From contig NZ_JADNQW010000005.1 in NCBI RefSeq assembly GCF_015709455.1, forward strand, positions 930,001 to 994,000: DNA of 64,000 nt, given 5' to 3'. Both the position numbers and the translations under genes were made by a program. This DNA comes from Methylosinus sp. H3A. Lineage in GTDB: Bacteria; Pseudomonadota; Alphaproteobacteria; Rhizobiales; Beijerinckiaceae. The notes beneath the pieces were generated by a model. It was not told the origin of the DNA. It ran no database searches and saw nothing but the letters and a program-made list of their open reading frames with translations. This document shows, piece by piece, positions 17,925 through 27,932 of the stretch (the first letter of the stretch is position 1; each line of letters starts with the position of its first letter).

Positions 17925-18596
17925 TCAGCTCTGCTTCAAGCGCGTCTCGATCTCGCTCTTCGCCTTGGCGTAGAGCTCCAACACGCGGGGCTTCGCCCAA
18001 TTATAGGCTTCGACGAGCCGCGGGGCGAGCCAGCGCAGAAAGCTCGCGGTCAGCCGGCCGGCCGTCGCGGCCGCCTCGATGAAGCGGTCGAACCAGGGCA
18101 GCCCGGCATGACCCTCGGGGATTTTGGCGCGAGTCCAGGCCACGGCGGCGATGGTCTTCTCGCGCGCGTAATCGGCGAACACGACGAGCGGATCGGGCGA
18201 GCCGGCGGCGACGAGCCTCTCCTTCAGATAGGCGATCTCGGAACCCGCCTGGGCGGCGAGCGCGGCCGCTTTCTCCCGCGCGCCATGGGCGGAGGCGAGC
18301 TCCGCGCGCAGAGCGTCGAGCTCGGCGCTCAGCCGATCGCGATGCGCGGCGGCGCCGTCCCGTTCGACGACGACGGCCGCGACCGCCTTGTCCTTCTCTT
18401 CCGCCGCGGCGGAAAGCTGCGCGCGCGCGGCGTCGAGCTCTTTCGACAATGCGCTCGCCTTGGTGATGAGCTCGATCTTGTCGGAGGCGTGACGATCGCG
18501 CTCCGCCGTGATCGCCTCGAGTTGCGCGTCCAGGCCCACGGCTTCGACGCCGTTCGACGCCTCCTCGGGGACGGGGGGCTGTTCGGACAGGTTCAT
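17925..18596 (-). CDS. coiled-coil hypothetical protein
   Basis: A 223-residue protein of unknown function. Residues about 25-130 are a long charged Ala/Glu/Lys-rich coiled coil (ITAERDRHASDKIELITKAS, AEEKDKAVAAVVVERD). The C-terminal about 90 residues are more hydrophobic and aromatic (VFADYAREKTIAAVAW, FLRWLAPRLVEAYNWAKP) and may form an amphipathic membrane- or partner-binding helix bundle. No signal peptide or catalytic motif is seen. It is a single gene facing the LprI-like gene. Confidence 0.6.
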   Translation of the reverse strand: MNLSEQPPVPEEASNGVEAVGLDAQLEAITAERDRHASDKIELITKASALSKELDAARAQLSAAAEEKDKAVAAVVVERDGAAAHRDRLSAELDALRAELASAHGAREKAAALAAQAGSEIAYLKERLVAAGSPDPLVVFADYAREKTIAAVAWTRAKIPEGHAGLPWFDRFIEAAATAGRLTASFLRWLAPRLVEAYNWAKPRVLELYAKAKSEIETRLKQS

Positions 18597-18824
18597 CTCC
18601 TACCTCTCTTCGTGGCCTAGAGACGCATCCGGCGCGAAACATAGAGAATTTTGACGATTCGGCAAAAGCAGAATCGTCTCCATATGTTCACGCCCGCTCA
18701 CGGCCGACCTCGTCGATCTGCGCGCGCCGAACCGCACCTAGCGCTCGACGCAATGAGATCAACCGCTTGTGAATTCACCTCGTTCGGGACGAATACGAGG
18801 CCGATCGAGACCCCGCCGCCGCGC

Positions 18825-19157
18825 TCAGCGCTCGGCCAGGAGGGGCGTGACGCCATCCGTGTCGAGATAGATGACGCCGTCCTCGATCTTGACCGGATAT
18901 TCGGCGAGCCGGCTTTCCTGAGGATGGATCGGATCGCCGGTGCGCAGATCCCATGTCCAATTATGGAGCGGGCAGGTCAAGACCTCCCCGTCGAAATCCG
19001 CAGTCTCCAGCGGCGCATTCGTATGCGGGCACACGCCCTGGAAGGCTTTGATCTCCCCGCCGAAGGCCCAAGCCAGGATGATGACATGGGAGTCGGCGAT
19101 GACGAGCCGCATTTCGCCTTCGAAAACCGTGTCTTCCTTGCAGACCCTCGTGAACAT
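18825..19157 (-). CDS. Rieske [2Fe-2S] ferredoxin, TmoC-like
   Basis: A 110-residue soluble Rieske ferredoxin. The cluster ligands are Cys43 and His45 (CPHTNAPL) and Cys62 and His65 (TCPLHNWTWD). Length and the conserved RLAEYPVKIEDGVIYL tail match the TmoC-type ferredoxins that pass electrons to diiron toluene/alkene monooxygenases rather than the ring-hydroxylating dioxygenase type. No oxygenase, reductase or coupling protein gene lies nearby, so its partner is unknown. The ATG at 19157 is the start of homology. It is divergent from cutA. Confidence 0.83.
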   Translation of the reverse strand: MFTRVCKEDTVFEGEMRLVIADSHVIILAWAFGGEIKAFQGVCPHTNAPLETADFDGEVLTCPLHNWTWDLRTGDPIHPQESRLAEYPVKIEDGVIYLDTDGVTPLLAER

Positions 19158-19279
19158 GACCTCAGCTCTCCGGATATCGGCCGGCGCTCCGCCGCCGCTC
19201 GCGAAGCCCCAGCAAGAAAAGCGCCGCGCCGCCCGCCGGCCGCGTTGATTTCGCCCCGAGGCGCCCCCATAGTCCCGCC

Positions 19280-19624
19280 GTGAGCGGAAAAGAGCCGAAA
19301 TTCTGCGTCGTCCAGACGACGATCGACAGCGAGGCGGGCGCCGAGCGGATCGCCCGCGCCCTTCTCGCCGCAAAGCTCGCCGCCTGCGTCCAGATTTTCC
19401 CGATCCGCAGCTTCTACGTGTGGAATGACGAAACCCGCGCGGAGCCGGAGTTTCTGGTGCAGTCGAAGGCCCGCGCCGCCGATTACGACGCGCTCGCCGC
19501 CGCCATTCGCGCCGCGCATCCTTATGAGGTTCCGGAAATCCTGCGCCTCGACGTCTCCGCCGGCGATCCCGCCTATCTCGACTGGGCCGCGCGCGCCACC
19601 GTGCGCGACGACGCCGCCTCCTGA
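19280..19624 (+). CDS. cutA: divalent cation tolerance protein CutA
   Basis: A 114-residue trimeric CutA1 family protein. Characteristic segments are VVQTTIDSEAGAERIARAL, KLAACVQIFPI, the YVWNDE strand and the C-terminal HPYEVPEIL. Family members bind Cu(II) and have been linked to metal tolerance and, in some bacteria, signalling. The start is GTG at 19280. The gene stands 128 bases before the giant octapeptide-repeat gene. Confidence 0.92.
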   Translation: MSGKEPKFCVVQTTIDSEAGAERIARALLAAKLAACVQIFPIRSFYVWNDETRAEPEFLVQSKARAADYDALAAAIRAAHPYEVPEILRLDVSAGDPAYLDWAARATVRDDAAS

Positions 19625-19752
19625 AGGCCCCGGGCGGAGCCGGCGCCCAGTTTCACGCAAGCCTCGCCGGGCAAAGATCGTCGCGCCGGCCGCCGCCGCG
19701 CCGCCGCGCGTCCGCCTGCTCGGAAAAACTTGCGCGCGGAACGGGGCCTGTC

Positions 19753-22700
19753 ATGACGTCGATCTACTCGTCGCTCACGACCGTGCAGATCGCCCGGCTG
19801 CCGACGACCATCATGCGCCAGCTCGAGACCTCCGACATAGAGGCGCTCGACACGACGCAGATCGCCGTGCTGACGGCGACCCAGCTCAACAATCTCTCGA
19901 CGACCAATCTGCAGGCGCTGGTGACGACGCAAGTCGCCGCTCTGTCGAAATCGGCGCTGACCGGGCTCGATCTGCCACAATTCGAGGCGCTCGCCTCGAG
20001 CGACTTCGAATCCTTCACCACGACGCAGCTTTCGGCTCTCACCAGCACGGAGCTCAATGCGCTCGACACGACGGAGATCGGCAGTCTGAGCACGACGCGG
20101 CTGCAGGCGCTGACCGCCGCGCAGATCGCCACTCTGTCGACGACCGAGCTCTCGCGCTTCACGACGACGCAGATCGCCGGCCTCTCCTCCACCCAGGTGC
20201 GCGGCCTCACCGCGACCCAGCTCGACTCGCTGAGCCTCGATCAGATCATCGCGCTCCAGGTGAGCAATCTGAGCGCCGCTCAGGCGCGAGCGCTGAACGA
20301 GACGGACGTCGGCTCTCTCACCACGACGCAGCTCTCCTCTCTCTCTTCGACGCAGATCGGCTCGCTGACGACGACGGCCTTCGACAGCCTCTCGCAGACC
20401 GCGGTTCAGGCGCTGACGGCATCGCAGATCGCCGGCGTCGCGGCGACGCAGATCGCCGCGCTGACGACGACCGACCTCGGCGAATTCACCACGACGCAGC
20501 TCTCTTCGCTGACCCAGACGCAGACGCGCGGCCTCACGACGACGCAGCTCACGGCGATGACCTCGACCGAGATCCAGGCGCTCTCGGTCGCCAATCTGTC
20601 CAATGCGCAGCTCGCCGGGCTCGGCGTCGCTTTCGAAAATCTGTCGGACACGCAAATCGCGGCGCTGGCGTCGACGCAGATCGCCGCTCTGTCCACGACG
20701 ACGCTCAACAACCTTTCGGCGACGCGCCTCGGCGCGCTCACCACGACGCAATTCGCCGGCCTCTCCGCCGCGCAGATCGCCGGCCTCTCCGATACGACGC
20801 TCGCCAATCTGACGACGACGCGCCTCGTCGCCCTCACCACGACGCAGACGCGCGGGCTGACGACGACGCAGCTCGCCGATCTCTCGACGACGGGGCTGCA
20901 ATCTCTCGACGTCGCCGAGCTCTCGGCGGCGCAATTTTCCGCGCTCGACGCCACCACATTCGGCGATCTCTCCGCCACACAATTTTCGGCGCTCTCCTCG
21001 ACGCAGATTCGCGCGCTGACGACGACGCTGCTGAACGCCCTGCCCGCGACGCTCGTCGCGAGCCTGACGACGACGCAGGTCAATTGGCTCAGCGCCGCGC
21101 AGATCGCGGGCATGACGACGACGCAGGTCGGCAATCTGACGACGACGCAGCTCGCAGCGCTCGCCACGACGCAGGCGCGCGGATTAACGACGACCCAGCT
21201 CGCCGGCATGACGACGACAGCGATCCAATCGCTCGCGATCGGCAATCTCACCTCCGCGCAGATCGCCGCGCTGGTCTCGAGCGGCGGCGGCGGATTGTCC
21301 AGCGCCCAGGTCACCGCGCTCGCCTCGACGCAAATGGCGGCGCTCTCCACCACTTTCCTCAATCGGCTGACGACGACCGAGCTGCAGAGCCTCACGACGA
21401 CGCAGGCCGCGGCCCTCGCCTCGACGCAGATCGCCGGGCTCGCCTCCGAAACCATCGACAGGCTGACGACGGCGCAGCTCGCCGCGCTCACCTCCACGCA
21501 GGCGCGCGGACTGACGACGACGCAGCTCGAAGATATGACGACGACGGAGATTCAGGCGCTGACGATCTCGCAGCTCTCCGCCGCGCAGATCGCCGGTCTC
21601 GGCTCGGCCGCCTTCGGCAATCTCTCCACGAGCCAGCTCTTCGCCCTCACCTCGGCGCAGATCGCGGCGCTGACAACGACGCAATTCGACGCCTTCGGCG
21701 CAACGCAGATCGCCGCGCTGACGACGACACAGCTCGCGGGTCTCAACGCGACCGAGATGAACTCGCTCGAGACCACCCAGATCGCGGCGCTGAGCGCCGC
21801 GCAATTTGCGGCCATGCCGTCGCGCGCCTTCGCAGGGCTCGCCGACACGCAGGTCGCCGCGCTGACGACGACACAGCTTTCGGCCTTCGCCACCACGCAG
21901 ATCGCAGCCCTCACCTCGACGGCGGTCACCGGCCTCACCAGCGCGCAGATCGCTTCGCTCGCGACCACGCAGGTCGCCGCGCTGACGGCCGCGCAGACGC
22001 GCGCGCTCGCCGATTGGCAGATCGCGACATTGAGCACGACGCAGCTCGGCGCGCTGACCACGACAGAAGTCGCATCGCTGACGTCCACCCAGCTCGCGGC
22101 GCTCACGCTCACGCAAATCGACACGCTGACGACGACGCAAGTCGCCGCGCTCTCGGCCGTCGCCATCGGCGGATTGTGGCAGAGCCAGATCGCCGAGCTG
22201 TCGACGACGCAGGTCTCCACGCTGAGCTCGACGCAGGTCAAGGCGCTCGCCGACACGCAGGTCGGCGCGCTCTCGGCCGCGCAGCTCGGCGCGCTCACCT
22301 CGACGCAGGTCGCTTCACTGTCGACGACCGGCTTCGGGGCCCTCACCTCCACCGCCGTCGCCGCTCTCACGACGACGCAGATCGGCGCGCTGGGCGCCCT
22401 ATTGACCGCAGTGCTGTCCGACGCGCAGATCGCGGCGCTCGATACGACGCAGATCGGCGCCCTTTCCGTGGCCGCAATGTCGGGCCTGGGCGCGGCGCAG
22501 ATCGCCGCTATGACGACGACGCAGCTCGGGGTTCTCGTCACGACGCAGGTCGCCGCGCTCGCCACGACGGCGATCGCCTCCCTGTCGACGGCCGCCGTCG
22601 CCGCCCTCGCGACGACGCAGGTCGCAGCGCTCACCGCGACGCAGATGCGCGCCATGTCGGACGCGCAGATCGCCGCTTTCTCCATCGCGCAGCTCGCCGC

Positions 22701-25362
22701 CTTGCAGAAGTCGCAGCTCGCCGCGCTCTCGACGACGGGCGTCGGCGGATTGTCGACGAGCGACATCGCCGCGCTCACCACCACGCAGCTCGCCGCTCTC
22801 ACCACAGCGCAGATGAGCGTGCTCGTCGACACGCAGCTTTCGGCCTTCACCGCGACGCAGATCGCCGCGCTCGCCGCGACGCAGATCGCGGGCCTCTCCT
22901 CGGACGCCGTCGCGAGCCTCTCGACCAGCGTCATCGGCGCGCTCGCCACCACGCAGCTGCGCGGCTTCACGAGCAAGCAGATCGGCGCGTTGACGCTCTC
23001 CCAATTGGGCGCGCTCACCACCACGCAGCTCGCCGCCATGACGACGACCGAGCTCTCCGGCCTCACCGACGCGCAGGCGGCGGCGCTGGCGACGACGCAG
23101 CTCGGCGCGCTCGCCGGCACACAGATCGCCGCGCTCTCCACCACCGCCGTCGCGGCGCTCACCATCACCGAGATCGCCGCGCTCAGCACGACGCAGATCG
23201 GCGCGCTGACCTCGACGCAGGCCGGCGCGCTCACAGCGACGCAGATTTCCGCCTTCGGCCTCGATCAGCTGGCGCGACTGACCTCGACGCAGCTCTCGGG
23301 CCTGGCGACGACGGCGATCGCCGGCCTCACGCTGACCGAGCTGCAGGCGCTGACGACGACGCAGCTGCGCGGCCTCACCGCGGCGCTCGTCGGCGCGCTG
23401 ACGACCACGGAGCTCGGCGCGCTCGCCACGACGCAGATCGCCGCCCTCACGACGATCGAGCTGCAGGGCCTCACCCAGACGCAGGCGGCGGCGTTCTCCG
23501 GCGCGCAATTCGACGCGCTCGCCGCCACGCAGATCGCCGCGCTCTCCACCTCGGCGATCAGTGGGTTGACGACGACCCAGGTCCAGGCGCTGAACGCGAC
23601 GCAATTCGGCGCGCTCGCAGCGACGCAGATCGCGGCGCTGACCAGCGAGCAGCTCGCGTCGCTGACGACGACGCAGGTCGGCGCGCTCACTGCGACGCAG
23701 GCGCGCGGACTGACCTCCACCGAAATTTCGCAGCTCGACGCGACGCGGCTCGGCGCGCTCTCGCCGACGGCGATCAAATATCTGACGAGCACGGCGATCG
23801 GCGGCCTCACCGCCGCGCAGATCGGACTGCTGACGACGACGCAGCTCGCCAGCGTCGCCGCCACGCAGATCGCCGCGCTGTCGACGACCGCGATCGCCGG
23901 GCTGAGCAGCGGCGAGATCGGCGCGCTGACATCGACGCAATTCCGCAGCTTCTCCTCGACCGGAATGGCGGCGCTGACGACGACGCAGGTGCTGGCGCTC
24001 ACCTCGGCGCAGATCGGATTGCTGACCAGCACACAGATCGGCGGGCTCGCCGCGACGCAAGTGGCGGCGCTCGCCGCGACGCAGCTCGGCCTGCTGAATG
24101 CGACGCAGATCGCTTCGCTCTCGACCACGGGCGTCGGCGGCCTGACGCCGACGCAGGTCGGCGGTCTCGCCGCGACACAATTCGCAGCGCTGACGGCCGG
24201 GCAGATCGCGGCCTTGTCGACGACCGGCGTCGGCGGACTGACGACGACGGAGCTCGCCGCGCTCACGACGACGCAATTGCAGAGCTTCACCTCGACAGAG
24301 ATCGGCGCGCTCTCCGCCACGCAATTTTCCGCCCTCACCACCACGCAGCTGAAGACGCTCACCTCGCTGGAAGTCTACGGATTGACCTCGACGCAGGTCG
24401 CCTCGCTCGGGACGGATCGGCTCGCGGTGTTGAGCACGGCGCAGATTTCCTATCTCTCGACGACCGGCGTGGCGGGCCTGAGCCAAACGCAGATCGCCTC
24501 TCTGTCGGATGCGCAATCGGCCGCTCTCTCGGCGGATCAGATCGGCGCCCTGTCGCCGACCGCGGTCTCCGGCCTCAGCGCCACAGAGATCGCCTCGCTC
24601 ACCTCGACGCAATTTGCGAGCCTCTCCGCCTCCGCCATAGCGGCGCTGACCTCGACGCAATTTGCGAGCCTCACCTCGACGCTGATCGCATTGCTCTCCG
24701 CGACGGAGCTCGGCGGATTGACGGCGACGCAGGCCGCCTCGCTCACCACGACGCAGCTTTCCGCATTGAGCGCGACGCAGATCGGCGGCGTCTCCTCGGA
24801 TGGAATTTCCGGACTCTCGGCCGCGCAGATCGCCAGCCTGACGACGACGCAATTTTCGGGGCTCCAATCCACGCAATTCGCGGCGCTGACGACGACGCAG
24901 ATGCAAGCCGCGACCACGACGGAGATCGCGTCGCTGACCGACGCTCAGCTCGGCGGCCTGCTGCGCCCGCAATTGCGCGCATTGACGACGACGCAGGTCG
25001 GAGCGCTCACCACGCAGCAGATATCCGCGCTGGCGACGACGCAGATCGTCAATCTCACCACCACCGAGCTCGGCGCGCTCTCCTCGACGCAATTCAACGC
25101 GCTGACCTCCACGCAAATCGGCGCGCTCACCACGCAGCAGCTCGCCAATCTCGACGGCTCCGTCATCTCCGCCTTCAACGCGCGCCAGCTCACCGGCCTG
25201 ACGACGACGCAGGTCGGCGCGTTCACCGCGACGGCCATCGCCGCATTGACGACGATGGAGCTGCTGGCGCTGAACGGCAATCAGATCGCCGCATTCACCA
25301 CGCAGCAGATCGCCGGCATGACCACCGAGCAGCAGGCCGCGCTGGCGCAGGCGGTCTCGTGA
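19753..25362 (+). CDS. giant octapeptide-repeat protein of unknown function
   Basis: An 1,869-residue protein with no recognised function. After seven residues it is almost entirely octads of consensus L-[TS]-[TS]-T-Q-[IVLF]-x-[AGS], about 228 copies by hand parsing; from residue 608 to the end the octads run unbroken (157 copies plus six residues LAQAVS). Residues 168-607 instead show a super-period of about 109 residues: 13 octads then a pentapeptide (LQVSN, LSVAN, LDVAE, LAIGN, LTISQ at 168, 277, 385, 494, 603). No signal peptide, membrane segment, cysteine-rich motif or sorting signal is visible. Charged residues are very scarce. The T/S-x-x-Q motif could cap short helices, or the regular Leu could stack as a solenoid; both are inference. 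Only a weak ribosome site (GGGG) precedes the ATG. Confidence 0.85.
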   Translation: MTSIYSSLTTVQIARLPTTIMRQLETSDIEALDTTQIAVLTATQLNNLSTTNLQALVTTQVAALSKSALTGLDLPQFEALASSDFESFTTTQLSALTSTELNALDTTEIGSLSTTRLQALTAAQIATLSTTELSRFTTTQIAGLSSTQVRGLTATQLDSLSLDQIIALQVSNLSAAQARALNETDVGSLTTTQLSSLSSTQIGSLTTTAFDSLSQTAVQALTASQIAGVAATQIAALTTTDLGEFTTTQLSSLTQTQTRGLTTTQLTAMTSTEIQALSVANLSNAQLAGLGVAFENLSDTQIAALASTQIAALSTTTLNNLSATRLGALTTTQFAGLSAAQIAGLSDTTLANLTTTRLVALTTTQTRGLTTTQLADLSTTGLQSLDVAELSAAQFSALDATTFGDLSATQFSALSSTQIRALTTTLLNALPATLVASLTTTQVNWLSAAQIAGMTTTQVGNLTTTQLAALATTQARGLTTTQLAGMTTTAIQSLAIGNLTSAQIAALVSSGGGGLSSAQVTALASTQMAALSTTFLNRLTTTELQSLTTTQAAALASTQIAGLASETIDRLTTAQLAALTSTQARGLTTTQLEDMTTTEIQALTISQLSAAQIAGLGSAAFGNLSTSQLFALTSAQIAALTTTQFDAFGATQIAALTTTQLAGLNATEMNSLETTQIAALSAAQFAAMPSRAFAGLADTQVAALTTTQLSAFATTQIAALTSTAVTGLTSAQIASLATTQVAALTAAQTRALADWQIATLSTTQLGALTTTEVASLTSTQLAALTLTQIDTLTTTQVAALSAVAIGGLWQSQIAELSTTQVSTLSSTQVKALADTQVGALSAAQLGALTSTQVASLSTTGFGALTSTAVAALTTTQIGALGALLTAVLSDAQIAALDTTQIGALSVAAMSGLGAAQIAAMTTTQLGVLVTTQVAALATTAIASLSTAAVAALATTQVAALTATQMRAMSDAQIAAFSIAQLAALQKSQLAALSTTGVGGLSTSDIAALTTTQLAALTTAQMSVLVDTQLSAFTATQIAALAATQIAGLSSDAVASLSTSVIGALATTQLRGFTSKQIGALTLSQLGALTTTQLAAMTTTELSGLTDAQAAALATTQLGALAGTQIAALSTTAVAALTITEIAALSTTQIGALTSTQAGALTATQISAFGLDQLARLTSTQLSGLATTAIAGLTLTELQALTTTQLRGLTAALVGALTTTELGALATTQIAALTTIELQGLTQTQAAAFSGAQFDALAATQIAALSTSAISGLTTTQVQALNATQFGALAATQIAALTSEQLASLTTTQVGALTATQARGLTSTEISQLDATRLGALSPTAIKYLTSTAIGGLTAAQIGLLTTTQLASVAATQIAALSTTAIAGLSSGEIGALTSTQFRSFSSTGMAALTTTQVLALTSAQIGLLTSTQIGGLAATQVAALAATQLGLLNATQIASLSTTGVGGLTPTQVGGLAATQFAALTAGQIAALSTTGVGGLTTTELAALTTTQLQSFTSTEIGALSATQFSALTTTQLKTLTSLEVYGLTSTQVASLGTDRLAVLSTAQISYLSTTGVAGLSQTQIASLSDAQSAALSADQIGALSPTAVSGLSATEIASLTSTQFASLSASAIAALTSTQFASLTSTLIALLSATELGGLTATQAASLTTTQLSALSATQIGGVSSDGISGLSAAQIASLTTTQFSGLQSTQFAALTTTQMQAATTTEIASLTDAQLGGLLRPQLRALTTTQVGALTTQQISALATTQIVNLTTTELGALSSTQFNALTSTQIGALTTQQLANLDGSVISAFNARQLTGLTTTQVGAFTATAIAALTTMELLALNGNQIAAFTTQQIAGMTTEQQAALAQAVS

Positions 25363-25450
25363 AGCGCCTCGACGGCGCGGCGGCGACATTTCACAATGAT
25401 CGAGACGCGCCGCGATTCGCGCGTTCGCAAAAGGGAGCCGCTCGCGGGCC

Positions 25451-26647
25451 ATGACCGACGAATTGAACGAGCCGCTGGGCTCGAGCGAGCCGCTGGAGCC
25501 GCGCCGAACGCCGCGCCCGAATGGGCGGACCGTCACGATTGTCGCCACAGCGCTGCTCGGCGGCGCTTGTCTCGCCGCTTTTCTGCTGGCGACGCGCGAT
25601 CCTCATGCAGGACAGCCGATCGCCATCGCGCGCATAGAGATGGTCGAGCCGCCGCCGGCTCCGGCGAGCGCCCCCGCGGAACACGCCTCCGTCGCCGAGC
25701 CCGACAGGCGCGCCGATGAGATCGCCGACATAGAGCGCCGCTCGGGCGTGAAGGTCACGCGCATCGGCGGCGGCGAGCCGCCGGGCGCGCTCATCATAAG
25801 GCTCGACGAGCAGCATACGGCGCTCGCGCCCGCGCCGGACAAGCGGCTCGTCGAGAAAGGACGACTGCCGAAGATCGGCGCCGATGGCGCGAAGCCGATG
25901 GAAGTCTATGCGCGCCCCGCGACGATCAGCTCGCGGCTGCCGGTCGGCGCGCCACGCATCGCGCTCATCGTCGGCGGCGTCGGGCTCAATGCGCAGCTCA
26001 CGGCAAGCGCGATCGACGAATTGCCCGGCGCGGTGACGCTCGCGCTCGCGCCCTACGGCGCCGATCCCGAGAGCGTCGCGACGCGGGCGCGCGAGCGCGG
26101 CCATGAGATATTGCTGCAGGCGCCGATGGAGCCTTATGACTATCCGCGCGAAAATCCCGGGCCGCATACGCTGCTCACGACGCGCGGCGCCGGGCTCGAG
26201 GATCTGCACTGGCTCATGAGCCGCTTTTCCGGCTATATCGGAATTGTGAATTTCCTCGGCGCGCAATTCACCGCCGACGAGACGGCGCTCACGCCCACGC
26301 TCACCGACATAGCCGGGCGCGGTCTGCTCTATCTCGACGACGGCACCTCGCCGCGTTCGCTCGTGTCGTCTCTCGCGCCGCGTCTCGCTCTCTCTGCCGC
26401 GCGCGCGGATGTGGCGATCGAGGTGGGGGCCTCGGGCGAGGCGGTGGAGAAGGCGTTGACGCAGATCGAGGCGCTCGCCCGCCGCAACGGCCAGGCGATC
26501 ATCGTCGCCGGCGCTCTGCCACAGGCGATGACTCGCCTCGCGCGTTTCGCCCGCGAGCTGGAGCGCAAGGGAATAGCGCTCGTCCCGCTGAGCGCGCTCG
26601 TATCGCGGGTCGAGGACAAAGAAGCGCGAGCCGGAAAGTGGAAATGA
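25451..26647 (+). CDS. divergent polysaccharide deacetylase family protein
   Basis: A 398-residue protein with a cytoplasmic N-terminus, one membrane segment at about residues 28-46 ([20 protein letters not shown]), a Pro/Ala-rich linker and a C-terminal divergent polysaccharide deacetylase (YibQ-type) domain from about residue 170. Core motifs are [22 protein letters not shown] and [11 protein letters not shown]. Homologues often sit beside envelope C-terminal proteases in an envelope operon; here the neighbour is rppH, overlapped as ATGA. The catalytic state of this divergent family is uncertain. Confidence 0.82.
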   Translation: MTDELNEPLGSSEPLEPRRTPRPNGRTVTIVATALLGGACLAAFLLATRDPHAGQPIAIARIEMVEPPPAPASAPAEHASVAEPDRRADEIADIERRSGVKVTRIGGGEPPGALIIRLDEQHTALAPAPDKRLVEKGRLPKIGADGAKPMEVYARPATISSRLPVGAPRIALIVGGVGLNAQLTASAIDELPGAVTLALAPYGADPESVATRARERGHEILLQAPMEPYDYPRENPGPHTLLTTRGAGLEDLHWLMSRFSGYIGIVNFLGAQFTADETALTPTLTDIAGRGLLYLDDGTSPRSLVSSLAPRLALSAARADVAIEVGASGEAVEKALTQIEALARRNGQAIIVAGALPQAMTRLARFARELERKGIALVPLSALVSRVEDKEARAGKWK

Positions 26648-27135
26648 CCGAACTGACCTACAGACCCTGCGTCGGCGTCATGCTGCTCGACGCTCGAGGC
26701 CTCGTCTTAGTCGGCCGTCGCGTCGGCAAGGACGATCCGCCGATTCTCCAGCAATTCGTGTGGCAAATGCCGCAGGGCGGCATAGACGAAGGCGAGGAGC
26801 CGCTCGCCGCGGCGCTGCGCGAATTGCGCGAGGAGACCAATGTGACGAGCGTCTCGGTCCTCGCCGAGAGCGCGGATTGGTATAGCTACGATCTGCCGCC
26901 GGAAGCGACGAAGCGCCGCAAATATCGCGGCCAGACGCAAAAATGGTTCGCGCTGCGCTTCACCGGCGACGAGGCCGAGATCGATGTCGAGCGCCCAGAC
27001 GGCGGCCGCCACGCGCCGGAGTTCGACGCCTGGCGCTGGGAGAAGGCGGCGCTGCTGCCCGAGCTGATCGTGCCGTTCAAGCGCGACGTCTATGAAAGCG
27101 TCGTGCGCGATTTCGCTCATCTCTCCGGAAGCTGA
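26644..27135 (+). CDS. rppH: RNA pyrophosphohydrolase
   Basis: Nudix hydrolase of 163 residues that removes pyrophosphate from 5'-triphosphate mRNA and so triggers decay. The Nudix box is complete: [20 protein letters not shown], with the downstream T-N-V. The flanking FVWQMPQGG and [12 protein letters not shown] are hallmarks of the RppH/NudH type. The ATG at 26644 overlaps the stop of the deacetylase gene; an alternative GTG at 26638 adds two residues. The 3' end overlaps the convergent lipB by 19 bases. Confidence 0.93.
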   Translation: MTELTYRPCVGVMLLDARGLVLVGRRVGKDDPPILQQFVWQMPQGGIDEGEEPLAAALRELREETNVTSVSVLAESADWYSYDLPPEATKRRKYRGQTQKWFALRFTGDEAEIDVERPDGGRHAPEFDAWRWEKAALLPELIVPFKRDVYESVVRDFAHLSGS

Positions 27136-27866
27136 GGCGGCGTCTCGATCGTCGCCCCGAAAATCGGCTCGAAGGCGCGGCGCAGCGCGGCGTCGACGGC
27201 CGCCATATCCGAGCCCGCGCCGAGATCGGCGAGGCTGGTGACGCCGAGATGCGACTGGCGCACGCCGCAGGGCGCTATGCCGGAAAAATGCGAAAGATCG
27301 GGCGCGACATTGAGCGCGAGGCCGTGGAAAGTCGTCCAGCGCCGCACGCGCACGCCGATCGCCGCGATCTTGTCCTCGGCCGGCTCGCCGCAGAGTCCCG
27401 CGCGCTTGTCCGGCCGGCGCGTCCACACGCCGACGCGATCCTCGCGCCGCTCGCCGGCGACGCCGAGCGCGGCGAGCGTCGCGATGAGCCAGGCCTCGAG
27501 CGCCGACACATAGGCGCGTAGATCGCGCTTGCGGCGTGTGAGGTCCAGCATCACATAGGCGACGCGCTGTCCGGGACCGTGATAGGTGAATTGCCCCCCG
27601 CGCCCGGTGCGATGCACGGGAAAGCGCGCGTCGAGCAGATCGGCCTCCTTCGCGGAAGTTCCGGCCGTGTAGATCGGCGGATGCTCGAGCAGCCAGACGC
27701 GCTCGGCCGCCGTCCCGTCGGCGATGCGCTCGACCAGCGCCTCCATCTGCGCGACGGCCTCTTCATAGGGAACGAGGCCCGAGGCCGCGACCCATTCGAC
27801 CGGCGGCGAGCCGGGAGGTGGAAGCAGAGAACGGGCGCAGTCGTCGCGTAAAAGCGGAGCGGTCAT
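27117..27866 (-). CDS. lipB: lipoyl(octanoyl) transferase
   Basis: Transfers octanoate from acyl carrier protein to lipoyl domains, the first step of lipoate synthesis. The 249-residue protein shows [15 protein letters not shown], the [16 protein letters not shown] glycine-rich segment, the catalytic lysine in [11 protein letters not shown] and the catalytic cysteine in GIAPCGVRQ. The length is normal for alphaproteobacteria. A short insert (about [12 protein letters not shown]) precedes the lysine. It converges with rppH. Confidence 0.95.
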   Translation of the reverse strand: MTAPLLRDDCARSLLPPPGSPPVEWVAASGLVPYEEAVAQMEALVERIADGTAAERVWLLEHPPIYTAGTSAKEADLLDARFPVHRTGRGGQFTYHGPGQRVAYVMLDLTRRKRDLRAYVSALEAWLIATLAALGVAGERREDRVGVWTRRPDKRAGLCGEPAEDKIAAIGVRVRRWTTFHGLALNVAPDLSHFSGIAPCGVRQSHLGVTSLADLGAGSDMAAVDAALRRAFEPIFGATIETPPQLPER

Positions 27867-27932
27867 GACGTCGAATCTATCGCGAGACGCGGCGCCGCTC
27901 CAGCGCCGCGCGCGTCATGCCCCCGATCGACT

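Noticed and set aside
18653..18678. GACGATTC...GAATCGTC inverted repeat upstream of the coiled-coil gene
   Set aside because: The 8-bp stem is seen but there is no matching motif elsewhere in the window to call it an operator or a repeat family member.
19753..25362. Regularly spaced DNA repeats resembling a CRISPR or satellite array
   Set aside because: The period is 24 bp with no spacer, codon-phased and under protein-level constraint (Leu, Gln and hydrophobic positions), so it is a coding repeat.
19425..25454. A 2,009-residue open frame overlapping the octapeptide gene in another frame, and long minus-strand frames (for example 22399-25548)
   Set aside because: The 24-bp GC-rich repeat lacks stop codons in several frames, so long alternative frames are expected. 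Their products are Arg/Asp-rich low-complexity translations without start-site or domain support.
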